From Westiellopsis prolifica IICB1 (lineage in GTDB: Bacteria > Cyanobacteriota > Cyanobacteriia > Cyanobacteriales > Nostocaceae), in NCBI RefSeq assembly GCF_004323185.1, contig NZ_NAPS01000002.1, positions 1,024,759 to 1,079,470 of the forward strand: a stretch of 54,712 nt of DNA, read 5' to 3'. The translations under genes were made by a program, and so were the position numbers. Shown one piece after another: positions 54,633-54,712 of this stretch. How positions within the stretch are numbered: position 1 is the first letter of the stretch; each line of letters opens with the position of its first letter. A model generated the notes under the pieces. That model was not told where the DNA came from. It was given only the letters and a program-made list of their open reading frames with translations, and did not search any database.

Positions 54633-54712
54633 AGAACTCCGAAACCTGATTTAGAACTCCGAAACCTGATTTAGGACTCCGAAACCTGATTTAGAACTCC
54701 GAAATCTGATTT
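54633..54712. repeat. 20-bp tandem repeat, four copies, running off the window
   Basis: Four head-to-tail copies of AGAACTCCGAAACCTGATTT with single-base variants (AGGACT in the third copy, AAATCTG in the fourth). There are no spacers, so it is not a CRISPR array. The array may continue beyond the end. Confidence 0.9.

Noticed and set aside
54633-54712. Possible CRISPR array
   Set aside because: Repeats are 20 bp and directly abutting, with no spacers and no cas genes.

Overview
The window looks like chromosomal DNA of a filamentous, probably heterocyst-forming cyanobacterium (Nostocales). This is an inference. It rests on the dense HIP1 octamer GCGATCGC, cyanobacterial families (DUF1823, DUF1995, a LabA-like NYN protein, hybrid Ser/Thr-kinase/AAA/GAF proteins, a fused ModBC), a GTAN8TAC NtcA-type promoter, and interspersed repeats typical of these genomes.

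Layout. (1) 1-8.4 kb: housekeeping genes, mostly minus strand: alpha-glucan phosphorylase, a secreted unknown, a zinc alcohol dehydrogenase, DUF1823, DUF1995 and a cysteine desulfurase. An IS200/IS605 (TnpB) remnant lies among them. (2) 8.4-11.7 kb: a phospholipase-D-like lipoprotein with an EF-hand loop, bracketed by two oppositely oriented copies of a 146-bp MITE, then 1.5 kb of layered repeats. (3) 11.7-16.6 kb: a LabA-like protein, an OmpR-type two-component pair, a sterol-desaturase-like membrane protein, a BON-domain lipoprotein and a YflT-like stress protein. (4) 16.6-33.5 kb: the accessory centrepiece, all on the minus strand. A closely spaced run encodes a 220-aa unknown, a 50-aa protein, a collagen-like Gly-rich protein, a possible ABBA prenyltransferase, a CxxC protein, two Fe(II)/2-oxoglutarate (PhyH) dioxygenases, a short class-II terpene-cyclase-like protein with a DxDD motif and a class-II cholesterol-oxidase-like flavoprotein with an extra N-terminal domain. 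It is followed by a 2754-aa Rhs/Tc-toxin-like giant with a HEGFH metallopeptidase-like C-terminus. (5) 34-45.5 kb, plus strand: an AAA-like ATPase, a DUF917 protein, an Asp/Glu-hydantoin racemase, a 2079-aa hybrid kinase-like sensor whose kinase domain looks catalytically dead, and a histidine kinase with a degenerate ATP lid. (6) 45.5-54.7 kb: a third MITE copy, an IS982-family element with 6-bp target duplications and a frameshifted transposase, modA-modBC behind an NtcA-type promoter, an MFS transporter, a 35-aa membrane protein, a secreted unknown and a Bmp-family lipoprotein, then a 20-bp tandem repeat running off the end.

How the genes may work together. The region-4 operon has the composition of an oxidative (mero)terpenoid or sterol-modifying pathway: prenyl transfer, protonation-type cyclisation, two hydroxylations and an alcohol oxidation. 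It is directly followed by a toxin-type secreted giant and preceded by small beta-rich or collagen-like proteins. I know of no described system with this gene set, so it is the main candidate for something new. The mod genes form an ordinary molybdate uptake system that the upstream sequence links to nitrogen control.

A second theme is intergenic repeats encroaching on coding sequence. They form an insertion in glgP, the linker of modBC and the C-termini of the cysteine desulfurase and two histidine kinases. No tRNA, rRNA or CRISPR array was recognised.
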